DNA of 8,494 nucleotides from Azoarcus sp. (GTDB lineage: Bacteria > Pseudomonadota > Gammaproteobacteria > Burkholderiales > Rhodocyclaceae). The notes beneath the pieces were generated by a model. That model had not been told where the DNA came from. It ran no database searches and saw nothing but the letters and a program-made list of their open reading frames with translations. Both the position numbers and the translations under genes were made by a program. Shown here one piece after another: positions 1 through 6,326 of this stretch (positions are counted from its first letter, which is position 1; each line of letters opens with the position of its first letter). The stretch is taken from the NCBI GenBank assembly GCA_031282905.1, contig JAITCV010000004.1, positions 1 through 8,494 of the forward strand, read 5' to 3'.

Positions 1-164
1 TCCATCAGAACCGGGTCGATGATCTCCTTTTCCGCAAGCGCCGCCTCATACGCCTTGTGCCACGCCTCACCCAGATGGCTTCCCCAGGCGTAGAAATTGG
101 CATACAGGCCCGAGACCTCATCTTCCCGGCCATGCACAAAAAGTCTCCAAAGCTCTTTTTTCAT
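1..164 (-). CDS. Unrecognised protein, N-terminal part (runs off the window)
   Basis: The complementary strand reads from ATG at 164 down to the window edge with no stop, giving 54 complete codons. The protein begins MKKELWRLFVHGREDEVSGL and continues with an aromatic stretch (YANFYAWGSHLGEAWHKAYE) and then an Ala/Glu-rich helix-like part. A good ribosome-binding site, AAAGGA at 175-170, lies 5 bases before the ATG, and a perfect TATAAT lies at 210-205, so this start is well supported. There is no signal peptide or membrane segment in the visible part; it looks like a small cytosolic protein. I do not recognise the family. The small, acidic, aromatic N-terminus and the barstar-like remnant next door would suit an immunity-type protein, but that is a guess from context. 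The C-terminus is not visible. Confidence 0.7.
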   Translation of the reverse strand, partial: MKKELWRLFVHGREDEVSGLYANFYAWGSHLGEAWHKAYEAALAEKEIIDPVLM

Positions 165-204
165 CGTCGTCCTTTGCATGCGTCACACAATTTCCTTGCG
201 GATG

Positions 205-210
205 ATTATA
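205..210 (-). promoter_or_regulatory. Candidate -10 box for the leftward gene starting at 164
   Basis: The complementary strand has a perfect sigma-70 -10 hexamer, TATAAT, 41 bases before the ATG at 164. No good TTGACA-like -35 box sits 16-18 bases upstream, so the match rests on the -10 alone. Its position gives a leader of roughly 30-35 bases that includes the AAAGGA ribosome-binding site. Confidence 0.35.
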
Positions 211-238
211 ACCCCGCTGCCGCTTATCTTGCGCATCC

Positions 239-379
239 GAGTCAGTTACATCATTACTTGCTGAGACATTGGATGTCCGCCAGCACCATGGTCGAAACCT
301 TGATGCACTTTGGGACTTATTGAGTGCCAGCATTGAGAGGCCGATTCATTTGATTTGGTTTGACTCAGCAGGTTTTTAG
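239..379 (+). pseudogene. Barstar-like ribonuclease inhibitor (immunity) fragment
   Basis: In the frame ending at TAG 377-379 the translation contains HHGRNLDALWDLLSASIERP followed by IHLIWFDSAGF. This resembles the barstar family core, where a YYGRNLDALWD-type segment forms the barnase-binding helix and loop and is followed by a hydrophobic strand of the type 'P-x-x-L-x-W'. Upstream, SESVTSLLAETLDVRQ fits the preceding helix. The frame is closed by TAA at 209-211, has no ATG or GTG before the conserved block, and stops soon after the strand, so the N-terminal strand and the last helix and strand of a roughly 90-residue barstar are missing. It is therefore a remnant. Barstar homologues inhibit barnase-type RNases and often serve as immunity proteins for polymorphic toxins. 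No toxin gene is visible. The family call comes from motif recognition only. Confidence 0.55.
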
Positions 380-427
380 ACTCTGCTTTGCCAGACAATA
401 GGATTGCGGCTTGAATGGAAGCAAGCG

Positions 428-475
428 CTTGATCGTGCAATGAAGGCGCTCGCCGTACATGCGGCGACGATCAAG
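428..475. repeat. Nested inverted repeat (hairpin)
   Basis: A perfect 9-base outer arm, CTTGATCGT (428-436), is complementary to ACGATCAAG (467-475). Inside lies a second perfect arm pair, CGCCG (451-455) and CGGCG (462-466), with a six-base loop. No T run follows on either strand, so it is not a typical intrinsic terminator. It sits in the gene-poor strip between the barstar-like remnant and the hypothetical frame at 555. Its role is unknown. Confidence 0.5.
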
Positions 476-554
476 AATCATTCATGCCAGAAATAGCCGC
501 CCGCTCCTCCTTTTTTGCTGCTCAACGCAGTTCACATCCTGATGGTGCAGAGTT

Positions 555-946
555 TTGCAAAAGGAGCTTCCGGAAACAAACAGTCATCCCCCGGTTCTTT
601 TGCGCGAGCGGGAACGATTCCTGAAGCATCCGGATGCCCGTTTCTTGCTTTCTTCATCGCAGGGCGAATATTCGTCGAAGGATGAAATGGAGAAATGGAC
701 CTATGTGGCAAGGGCGCAAGGGGTAGAAAAACAGGTAGTGCGTCTTTTCCATCGTGACGGTGATTACTATATCACCCCCATTTACCGGGTCGAAGCGTCG
801 TCCATTGTGCCGCTTTATTGGACATTTGCCGGTCCGCCACTGTTTTCTGGGGGGGTGTGCTGGGGTGTTTTCTCGCGGTATCCGTCCGGTTTGCCAGCCG
901 GCGCGCATTGAAGTTTTGCCATGAAAAAGGTGCGGAGACTGCGTGA
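555..946 (+). pseudogene. Hypothetical protein, probable frameshift at a G7 run
   Basis: A rightward frame reads from a possible TTG start at 555 with protein-like composition: RERERFLKHPDARFLLSSSQ, then EMEKWTYVARAQGVEKQVVR, then LFHRDGDYYITPIYRVEASS, then a hydrophobic stretch IVPLYWTFAGPPLFSGG. At seven consecutive Gs (849-855) the frame turns into unlikely sequence and ends at 911. Shifting by one base at this run instead continues as GVLGCFLAVSVRFASRRALK, which completes a membrane-spanning segment followed by basic residues, and ends at TGA 944-946, giving about 130 residues. This reads as one gene broken by a single-base indel, by sequencing error, or by slippage. I do not recognise the family. 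The start is uncertain: AAGGAG at 561-566 has no start codon at proper spacing, and the frame is closed upstream by TGA at 540. The predicted form is a short soluble N-terminus with one C-terminal membrane helix. Confidence 0.4.
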
Positions 947-973
947 AGGTTCGATCCAGGCGGCGGCTTCGCG

Positions 974-979
974 TAGAAT
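974..979 (+). promoter_or_regulatory. Candidate -10 box upstream of lpd
   Basis: TAGAAT (974-979) matches the sigma-70 -10 consensus at five of six positions and lies 86 bases before the lpd ATG. The hexamer about 18 bases upstream (TTCGAT, 950-955) is a poor -35. The leader it would create contains a perfect 6-base hairpin, GGAATC/GATTCC (1020-1035, loop AGAC). lpd needs a promoter here because no sucAB genes lie directly upstream. Confidence 0.25.
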
Positions 980-1065
980 GCCTGCTCCCGAACACGATAA
1001 ATCATGCCGAGACACGGTCGGAATCAGACGATTCCAGATCCAAGGCATCTGAAACTGGAGACAAC

Positions 1066-2490
1066 ATGAGCAAGGAATTCGACATCCTCGTCATTGGCGG
1101 CGGCCCGGGCGGCTACGTGGCCGCCATCCGCGCCGCGCAACTCGGCTTCAAGGTCGCTTGCTGCGAATCCAACCCCTACGCGGACCCGAAAGGCGAACCC
1201 CGGCTCGGCGGCACCTGCCTCAACGTCGGCTGCATTCCTTCCAAGGCCCTGCTGCATACCTCGCACCTGTTCGCGGAAGCCACCCACGCTTTCGCGGGAC
1301 AGGGCATCGAGATCGGCGCGCCGAAAATCGACATCGCCAAGATGCTCGCGCGCAAGAACGGCATCGTCGAGCAGCTTACCGGCGGCATCAAGGGGCTGTT
1401 CAAGAAAAACAAAGTTACCTTCCTGCCGGGGCATGGCGCGTTCGTCGCCCGCACGGATAAAGGCTGGAAACTCGGCGTCGGCAGCGAAGAGGTGGAAGCC
1501 GGGCAGGTGATCGTCGCCACCGGTTCCAGGGCGCGGCATTTGCCCAATGTCCAGATCGACAACAAGATCGTCTGCGACAACGTCGGCGCGCTCGACATCG
1601 ACGCCGTACCCGGGAAACTGGCGATCATCGGCGCGGGCGTCATCGGGCTGGAAATGGGATCGGTCTGGCAGCGCCTCGGCGCGGAAGTCACCCTTCTCGA
1701 AGCCGCGCCCGGCTTTTTGCCCGCAGCCGATGTCGATATCGCCAAGGAAGCGCTGAAGATTTTCACCAAACAGGGCCTGGCCATCCACACCGGCGTCAAC
1801 ATCGGCGAAATCAAGACGGGCCAGAACGACGTTTCCATCGCCTGGCAGGACAAGGACGGCAAGGATTTGCGTCTCGATGCCGATCGCCTCATCGTCTCCG
1901 TGGGCCGCATTCCCAACACCGAGGGCTTGAACGCCGCGGCCGTCGGCCTCGAGCTCACCGAGCGCGGCCAGATCGACGTCGATGAGCATTGCAAGACCCA
2001 CCTCCCCGGCGTCTGGGCCATCGGCGATGTCGTGCGCGGCCCCATGCTCGCCCACAAGGCGATGGAAGAAGCGGTGATGGTGGCGGAAATCATCGCCGGG
2101 CAGGCTGGACACGCCAATCTCGACCTCATCCCCGGCGTCATCTACACCACGCCGGAAATCGCCTGGGTGGGCAAGACCGAACAAGAATTGAAAGCGGCGG
2201 GCATCGCCTACAAGACGGGCAAGGTTCCCTTCCTTGCCAATGGCCGCGCTCTGGGCATCGGCGCGCCAGAAGGCTTCGTGAAAATGCTCGCCGACGCCGG
2301 GACGGACCGTATCCTGGGCATCCACATCATCGGCGCGGGCGCATCCGACCTGATCGCCGAGGCAACCGTGGCGCTGGAATTCGCGGGCGCGTCGGAAGAT
2401 CTGGCCCGCATCTGCCACGCGCATCCAACGCTCTCGGAAGTGCTGCACGAGTCCGCGCTGGCCTGCGACAAGCGGGCGCTGCATTTCTGA
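1066..2490 (+). CDS. lpdA: Dihydrolipoyl dehydrogenase (E3), 474 residues
   Basis: This is the FAD flavoprotein that reoxidises dihydrolipoyl groups with NAD+ as the shared E3 subunit of pyruvate and 2-oxoglutarate dehydrogenases and the glycine cleavage system, in the cytoplasm. The N-terminal FAD motif GGGPGG is at residues 11-16. The redox-active disulfide lies in GGTCLNVGCIPSK (Cys51 and Cys56). The NAD-binding GAGVIG is at 189-194. The second FAD contact is in the WAIGDV segment near 317-322. The C-terminal dimer interface carries HAHPTLSE with the catalytic pair His453 and Glu458. All key residues are present and the length is normal for the family. The ATG at 1066 is chosen because GGAG (1057-1060) sits 5 bases upstream and the FAD motif then falls at the usual distance; a longer frame from 943 would add an unrelated 41 residues. 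A terminator and zapE follow. In many betaproteobacteria lpd follows sucA-sucB, but here it does not. Confidence 0.97.
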   Translation: MSKEFDILVIGGGPGGYVAAIRAAQLGFKVACCESNPYADPKGEPRLGGTCLNVGCIPSKALLHTSHLFAEATHAFAGQGIEIGAPKIDIAKMLARKNGIVEQLTGGIKGLFKKNKVTFLPGHGAFVARTDKGWKLGVGSEEVEAGQVIVATGSRARHLPNVQIDNKIVCDNVGALDIDAVPGKLAIIGAGVIGLEMGSVWQRLGAEVTLLEAAPGFLPAADVDIAKEALKIFTKQGLAIHTGVNIGEIKTGQNDVSIAWQDKDGKDLRLDADRLIVSVGRIPNTEGLNAAAVGLELTERGQIDVDEHCKTHLPGVWAIGDVVRGPMLAHKAMEEAVMVAEIIAGQAGHANLDLIPGVIYTTPEIAWVGKTEQELKAAGIAYKTGKVPFLANGRALGIGAPEGFVKMLADAGTDRILGIHIIGAGASDLIAEATVALEFAGASEDLARICHAHPTLSEVLHESALACDKRALHF

Positions 2491-2511
2491 AAATCCGGTG
2501 CTGTACCTGGA

Positions 2512-2536
2512 GGGTGAGCGTGGCTCACCCTTTTTT
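2512..2536 (+). terminator. Rho-independent terminator after lpd
   Basis: A perfect 8-base stem, GGGTGAGC (2512-2519) and GCTCACCC (2523-2530), encloses a 3-base GTG loop and is followed directly by six Ts (2531-2536). It begins 22 bases after the lpd stop and ends 20 bases before the zapE ATG, so it should separate the two transcripts at least partly. The rising stem also contains part of a GGAGG ribosome-binding motif (2509-2513), and an in-frame GTG sits in its loop. Confidence 0.85.
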
Positions 2537-2555
2537 CGTCTACGACATTTCATAC

Positions 2556-3674
2556 ATGACACATCCCCATCGCACCCTGAATGTTCCCGAGCATGGCGTG
2601 CTCGATGCCTACGAGGCCCAACTCGGCGCGCGGGGCTACACCGCCGATCCCGCGCAGCGCGTGGCGATCGCCCGCCTGCAACGGCTCTATACCGAATTGC
2701 TGACCTTCAAGGCCGCACGCCGCACCCGATTGCGCAAGATGCTGATTCATCCCCCGCCGCCGAGGAGTGTGTATTTCTGGGGAGGAGTCGGACGCGGGAA
2801 AAGTTTCCTGATGGATTGCTTCTTCGATGCCGTGCCCTATCGCAGGAAACGCCGGGTGCATTTCCACGCCTTCATGCAGGAAGTACAGAACGATCTGCGA
2901 CAACTCAACAATCTGCCCGATCCGCTGCAAAAGGTGGCCGAGCGCATCGCTCGCCAGACCCGGCTGCTGTGCTTCGACGAATTCCATGTCTCCGACATTG
3001 CCGATGCGATGATTCTCGGGCGGCTGCTCGAAGCCCTTTTTGCCCATGGAACCGTCTTCGTAATGACATCAAACTATCCCCCCGATGGTCTCTACCCCGA
3101 CGGTCTGATGCGGGTCAATTTCCTGCCCACGATCGCGTTGATGAAACGCCAATTCGATGTCATCGAAGTCGACAATGGCGCGGACTATCGCCTGCGCGCG
3201 CTGGAACAGATCGAAGCCTGGCTGACCCCGGACGACGAAATCGCGCACAAGCGCATGGCGGACGACTTTCTCGAATTGACCGGCAGCGCGCCCCAGGCGG
3301 GGCAACTCGAAGTGCTGGGGCGCACGCTCGACGTACATGGTCAGGCCGCTGGCGTGGTGTGGTTCGATTTCGATGTGCTGTGCCGCAGCGCACGCTCGCA
3401 GAACGACTACCTCGAAATCGCCCGCGCCCATCACACCGTGCTGCTCACCGGCATCCCGCTCATGCGCGCCAGCGAAGCATCCGAAGCCCGCCGCCTGACC
3501 TGGCTGATCGACGTGCTCTATGACCATCGCGTCAAACTCATCGCCAGCGCCGCCGCCGAAGCCCACGCGCTCTACACCGATGGCCACAATGCGCATGAGT
3601 TCGCGCGCACGGTGAGCCGCCTGGTCGAAATGCGGACGCGGGCGTATCTGGGAGAAGCGCATCGAAAGGCGTGA
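2556..3674 (+). CDS. zapE: Cell division protein ZapE (AFG1-like P-loop ATPase), 372 residues
   Basis: This belongs to the AFG1/LACE1/ZapE ATPase family. In E. coli, ZapE associates with the Z-ring and affects FtsZ assembly under stress; the mitochondrial relatives work in protein quality control. Walker A is GGVGRGKS at residues 76-83, preceded by the typical aromatic YFW. The segment YRRKRRVHFHAFMQEV follows at 95-110, Walker B is LLCFDE at 137-142, and the sensor-1-like TSN is at 171-173. The length is very close to that of E. coli ZapE (375). The ATG at 2556 gives a start (MTHPHRTLNVPEHGVLDAYE) that fits the family, but it lacks an evident ribosome-binding site. An in-frame GTG at 2520 has GGAGG six bases upstream and would add 12 residues, yet it lies in the lpd terminator loop. 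Linkage to lpd is common in betaproteobacteria. Confidence 0.93.
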   Translation: MTHPHRTLNVPEHGVLDAYEAQLGARGYTADPAQRVAIARLQRLYTELLTFKAARRTRLRKMLIHPPPPRSVYFWGGVGRGKSFLMDCFFDAVPYRRKRRVHFHAFMQEVQNDLRQLNNLPDPLQKVAERIARQTRLLCFDEFHVSDIADAMILGRLLEALFAHGTVFVMTSNYPPDGLYPDGLMRVNFLPTIALMKRQFDVIEVDNGADYRLRALEQIEAWLTPDDEIAHKRMADDFLELTGSAPQAGQLEVLGRTLDVHGQAAGVVWFDFDVLCRSARSQNDYLEIARAHHTVLLTGIPLMRASEASEARRLTWLIDVLYDHRVKLIASAAAEAHALYTDGHNAHEFARTVSRLVEMRTRAYLGEAHRKA

Positions 3675-3745
3675 TGCGCGCTGAGGCAAGGTTTTATTCT
3701 TGAGGTGACTTTTGATCGACGTCGAGTGTAGTGCTGCATTCTTGT

Positions 3746-3769
3746 AGGGGCGACGCATGCGTCGCCTCT
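3746..3769. repeat. Palindromic repeat, copy 1 (GGGGCGACGCATGCGTCGCC type)
   Basis: The two halves, AGGGGCGACGCA and TGCGTCGCCTCT, are reverse complements except for one G-T pair, making a near-perfect 24-base palindrome centred between 3757 and 3758. The core is identical to the palindrome at 3934-3955. With flanking GT it begins GTAGGGGC, the same outer motif as the palindrome at 3890. Confidence 0.85.
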
Positions 3770-3779
3770 GGCATCACCT

Positions 3780-3854
3780 GGGGCCGGCTTCCAGTCGGCC
3801 ATGGCACAAAGTGCCGCTGAAGAGATCGAGATTGGCCGGCAGGATGCCGACCCC
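3780..3854. repeat. Imperfect long inverted repeat
   Basis: The arm GGGGCCGGCTTCCAGTCGGC (from 3780, to C at 3800) pairs with the arm at 3834-3854, which starts GGCCGGCAGGATGCCGACCC. Seventeen of 21 positions are complementary, with a 33-base spacer. Each arm also contains a shorter internal inverted repeat (GGCCGGC with GTCGGCC, and GGCCGGC with GCCGACC). It lies between the copy 1 palindrome and the 3890 palindrome and looks like part of the same composite intergenic element. Confidence 0.7.
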
Positions 3855-3889
3855 ACGATGGTTCCACAAATCGGGTTCTACAGCTCGTA

Positions 3890-3917
3890 GTAGGGGCACG
3901 GCGCGCCGTGCCTCTAC
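3890..3917. repeat. Palindromic repeat (GTAGGGGCACGGCG / CGCCGTGCCTCTAC)
   Basis: A 28-base palindrome centred between 3903 and 3904 has a single G-T mismatch pair (3894 with 3913). The central 14 bases CACGGCGCGCCGTG are perfect. Its ends (GTAGGGGC and GCCTCTAC) are the same as those of copy 1 at 3744-3770, while the core differs, as if members of one repeat family share ends and vary in the centre. Confidence 0.85.
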
Positions 3918-3933
3918 TGTCGTTGCCCTTGAT

Positions 3934-3955
3934 GGGGCGACGCATGCGTCGCCCC
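3934..3955. repeat. Palindromic repeat, copy 2 (GGGGCGACGCATGCGTCGCC type)
   Basis: A perfect 22-base palindrome centred between 3944 and 3945 shares its core with copy 1 at 3746-3769, about 187 bases away. It is followed by TACA, so its right end reads GCCCCTACA, the reverse complement of the TGTAGGGGC that opens copy 1 at 3743. The segment between the two copies is therefore bounded by matching outward-facing ends. Confidence 0.88.
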
Positions 3956-4121
3956 TACAAATCCGCGCCGTTGCCGTGTTTCCAGGCATTTTCATGATCA
4001 GCGTAGAACACTACGTTAGGCAAGGACCGGTGACAGACAGTGCGCTGGCATGGCAAGGCCAAGTCGAGATGATTTGGAAATGGAATAACGGCAAACCCGC
4101 GTGGAGCGTGCCGTCGATCGC

Positions 4122-6326
4122 CTATTTTCGCTGCGCATCCAGCACACCGCTCACATCGCGGATGAGCATGAGTGCGCGCTGGAGTTCGTGTACGCCCGTG
4201 ACTTCCAGCGTGAATTTCATATAGGCCGTGTCTTTTTTACTCTGGGTATTGACCGCGGTGACATTGAGTTTTTCGCGCGACAGGACTTCAGAGATATCAC
4301 GCAACAAGCCCTGGCGGTCAGCGGCCCGCACGATGATGTCGACCGGAAACGCGCTCTGCTTGTGGTCATAGGCCTGTTCCCCCCATTCGGCGGTAATCAC
4401 CCGTTCAGGATGACGCTCGGCAAGCAGGCGGAAATCATGGCAATCGACGCGGTGGATCGATACCCCCCGTCCCCGGGTGACGAAGCCTTGGATGGCATCA
4501 GGCGGCGCCGGTTTGCAGCAGCGCGACAAACTGGTGAGCAAGTTGCCGATCCCCACGATCAACACCTTGCCCGCACTGTCGCCGGAACGGCTGCGGCTGA
4601 GGTGGATTTCCGGTTTGTCCTTGTCCTCGTCGGGCGCGGCCTCCGCCTCGCGCAATGCCATCTGCACCGCGCGCGGACCGACCTCGCCCCGTCCGGCGGC
4701 AAGATAGAGCGCATCGGCATCCTTGAACCCCAACCGGGTGGCGAGGATGTCGATGTTGGCCTGTCCATGACCATCGCGCTGCACTTCACGGGTGATGAAA
4801 GCGCGCCCGCGCGTGAGCAAATCTTCCTCGTCCAGCGCGCTGAAATACTGCCGTATCTTGCGCCGGGCATGGGCGGTGACCACGTAATTCTGGCGCGCGT
4901 CGAGCCAGTCGCGCGAGGGCGCGCCTTCCTTGACCGTGGTGATTTCCACCGTCTGCCCACTGATCAGCTCCGTGCTGAGCGGCACCAGATGGCCATCGAC
5001 CTTGGCGCCCCGGCAGCGGTGGCCCAGATCGGTATGGAGGCGATAGGCGAAATCGAGCGGCGTGGCCCCGTGGGGCAGGTCGACCACCCTGCCCTGTGGC
5101 GTCAGGACATAGAGCGTATCGTCGAGCGCGGCGCGCTTGAACTGCTCGACCCATTGCGCCGACCCGGCGATTTCGTCGCGCCACGACAACAGGTTTCTCA
5201 GCAACGCGATCTTTTCGTCATAACTGCTTCCGCCTGGGCCCGAGCCTTCCTTGTAACGCCAGTGCGCCGCCACCCCCATTTCGGCATGGCGATGCATGGC
5301 ATGGGTGCGTATCTGCACTTCGAGCGAGCGCCCGTCGTCCGCGAGCACGGCGGTATGCAGGGACTGGTAATTGTTGCCCTTGGGACGGGAAATATAATCG
5401 TCGTACTCATTATGAATCGGCTGCCAGATATCATGGACGATACCGAGCACGGTATAGCAATCCTTGACTTCGTCGACCAGTACCCTCAATGCCCGGATGT
5501 CGTAGAGCTGCGAGAAATCGAGCTTCTTCGAGTGCATCTTGTTGTAGATGCTGTAGATATGCTTGGGGCGGCCATATACCTCGGCCTTGATTCCAACAGC
5601 ATTGATCGCAGCGGAAAGGCACTCAGTCGCGTCATGGATGAAGGTCTCGCGCTCGGAACGGCGTTCGTCGAGCATCTTGGCGATGCGCTTGTAGGTTTCC
5701 GGTTCGAGAAAGCGGAAAGAGAGGTCTTCCAGTTCCCATTTGAGTTGCCATACCCCGAGGCGGTTGGCGAGTGGCGAATAAATATCGAGGCTCTCGCGCG
5801 CCACTTCCCGCCGCCGCTCGTCGTCCTCCACTTCGGTGTAATAGCGCAAGGTCTGGGTGCGCGAGGCGATGCGCAGCAGCACGACACGGATATCTTCCAC
5901 CATCGCCAGCAGCATCTTGCGCAAGGTCTCGCTCTGGGCGCGAATCTCGGGCGCGGTCGCGGTCGTGCGGGTAAGCACGCGCAGGCCATTGAGTTTGTGC
6001 AGACCGCCGACCAGTTGGGCGACATGCTCGCCAAATTCATTTTCCAGCATATCGTGGGCATGATCGACGTATTCGCCCAAGGCGAAGAGCAACGCGGCAA
6101 TGCGGGTATCGGCGTCGAGCCGCAACGAGGCCACGATCAGCGCGCAGCCCAGCGCATGCGTCCAGGCGGCTTCGCCGCTACTCAGCGCCTTGCCCGCGTA
6201 GGTCTCTTCGGTCAGCGTGAGCGCGCGCTCGACGCGAGCGCGATCCTCCCTGCTCAAGCCTTCGGCAAGCAGTTCCACGGGAGGGGCCGCAACGTCGCGG
6301 CCGATTGAATGTGTTACGGAAACCAT
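4122..6326 (-). CDS. relA: GTP pyrophosphokinase RelA ((p)ppGpp synthetase), 734 residues
   Basis: RelA transfers pyrophosphate from ATP to GTP or GDP on stalled ribosomes carrying uncharged tRNA, making (p)ppGpp. The N-terminal hydrolase region (about 50-180) is degenerate: the metal-binding His-Asp pair is replaced by Phe81-Ala82 and the Glu-Asp-Thr that follows is lost, so hydrolysis is not expected. The synthetase domain (about 240-360) holds YDIRALR with Asp276, the EYDD motif at 307-310 (the acidic EXDD of RelA rather than the RXKD of bifunctional Rel), RPKGNNYQSLH, and EVQIRTHAMHRHAE with the catalytic Glu336. A TGS domain (about 402-464), a helical part, a Cys-rich zinc-finger-like part (Cys603, Cys604, His625, Cys629) and a C-terminal ACT domain (about 659-734) follow. 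The length is near that of E. coli RelA (744). ATG 6326 is the first start after an in-frame stop; the ribosome-binding site is weak. A SpoT hydrolase must lie elsewhere. Confidence 0.97.
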   Translation of the reverse strand: MVSVTHSIGRDVAAPPVELLAEGLSREDRARVERALTLTEETYAGKALSSGEAAWTHALGCALIVASLRLDADTRIAALLFALGEYVDHAHDMLENEFGEHVAQLVGGLHKLNGLRVLTRTTATAPEIRAQSETLRKMLLAMVEDIRVVLLRIASRTQTLRYYTEVEDDERRREVARESLDIYSPLANRLGVWQLKWELEDLSFRFLEPETYKRIAKMLDERRSERETFIHDATECLSAAINAVGIKAEVYGRPKHIYSIYNKMHSKKLDFSQLYDIRALRVLVDEVKDCYTVLGIVHDIWQPIHNEYDDYISRPKGNNYQSLHTAVLADDGRSLEVQIRTHAMHRHAEMGVAAHWRYKEGSGPGGSSYDEKIALLRNLLSWRDEIAGSAQWVEQFKRAALDDTLYVLTPQGRVVDLPHGATPLDFAYRLHTDLGHRCRGAKVDGHLVPLSTELISGQTVEITTVKEGAPSRDWLDARQNYVVTAHARRKIRQYFSALDEEDLLTRGRAFITREVQRDGHGQANIDILATRLGFKDADALYLAAGRGEVGPRAVQMALREAEAAPDEDKDKPEIHLSRSRSGDSAGKVLIVGIGNLLTSLSRCCKPAPPDAIQGFVTRGRGVSIHRVDCHDFRLLAERHPERVITAEWGEQAYDHKQSAFPVDIIVRAADRQGLLRDISEVLSREKLNVTAVNTQSKKDTAYMKFTLEVTGVHELQRALMLIRDVSGVLDAQRK

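Larger units (their letters stand above)
3675..4121. other. Gene-free stretch between convergent zapE and relA, rich in palindromes
   Basis: The two flanking genes converge here, so no promoter is expected. The central part (about 3744-3959) is filled with palindromic intergenic repeats, listed separately. The zapE-proximal 70 bases include a short TCGACGTCGA palindrome (3716-3725) but no convincing terminator. The relA-proximal part (3961-4121) is less GC-rich and shows nothing I recognise. A reading frame running from 3757 through the repeats and into the antisense of relA has no family features and is not called. Confidence 0.6.

Noticed and set aside
57..323. 88-codon rightward frame overlapping the first gene and the barstar-like remnant
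   Set aside because: It runs antisense to the supported leftward gene and out of frame with the barstar-like block; it has no motif or ribosome-binding site of its own.
1024..2562. 512-codon leftward open frame opposite lpd
   Set aside because: It is antisense to a complete, motif-perfect lpd and is rich in Asp/Gly/Arg/Ala as expected of a shadow frame.
4015..4021. GTTAGGC, which fits the GTTRRRY core of an integron attC site
   Set aside because: No matching RYYYAAC partner or attC-like fold lies at the needed distance, and there is no cassette structure around it.
3757..4224. 155-codon rightward frame across the palindrome cluster
   Set aside because: It translates palindromic repeats and then antisense relA; it has no ribosome-binding site and no recognisable motif.
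4101..6308. 735-codon rightward open frame covering the complement of relA
   Set aside because: It mirrors relA almost exactly, a product of GC-rich codon bias; its translation shows no domain structure, while the relA strand has every expected motif.
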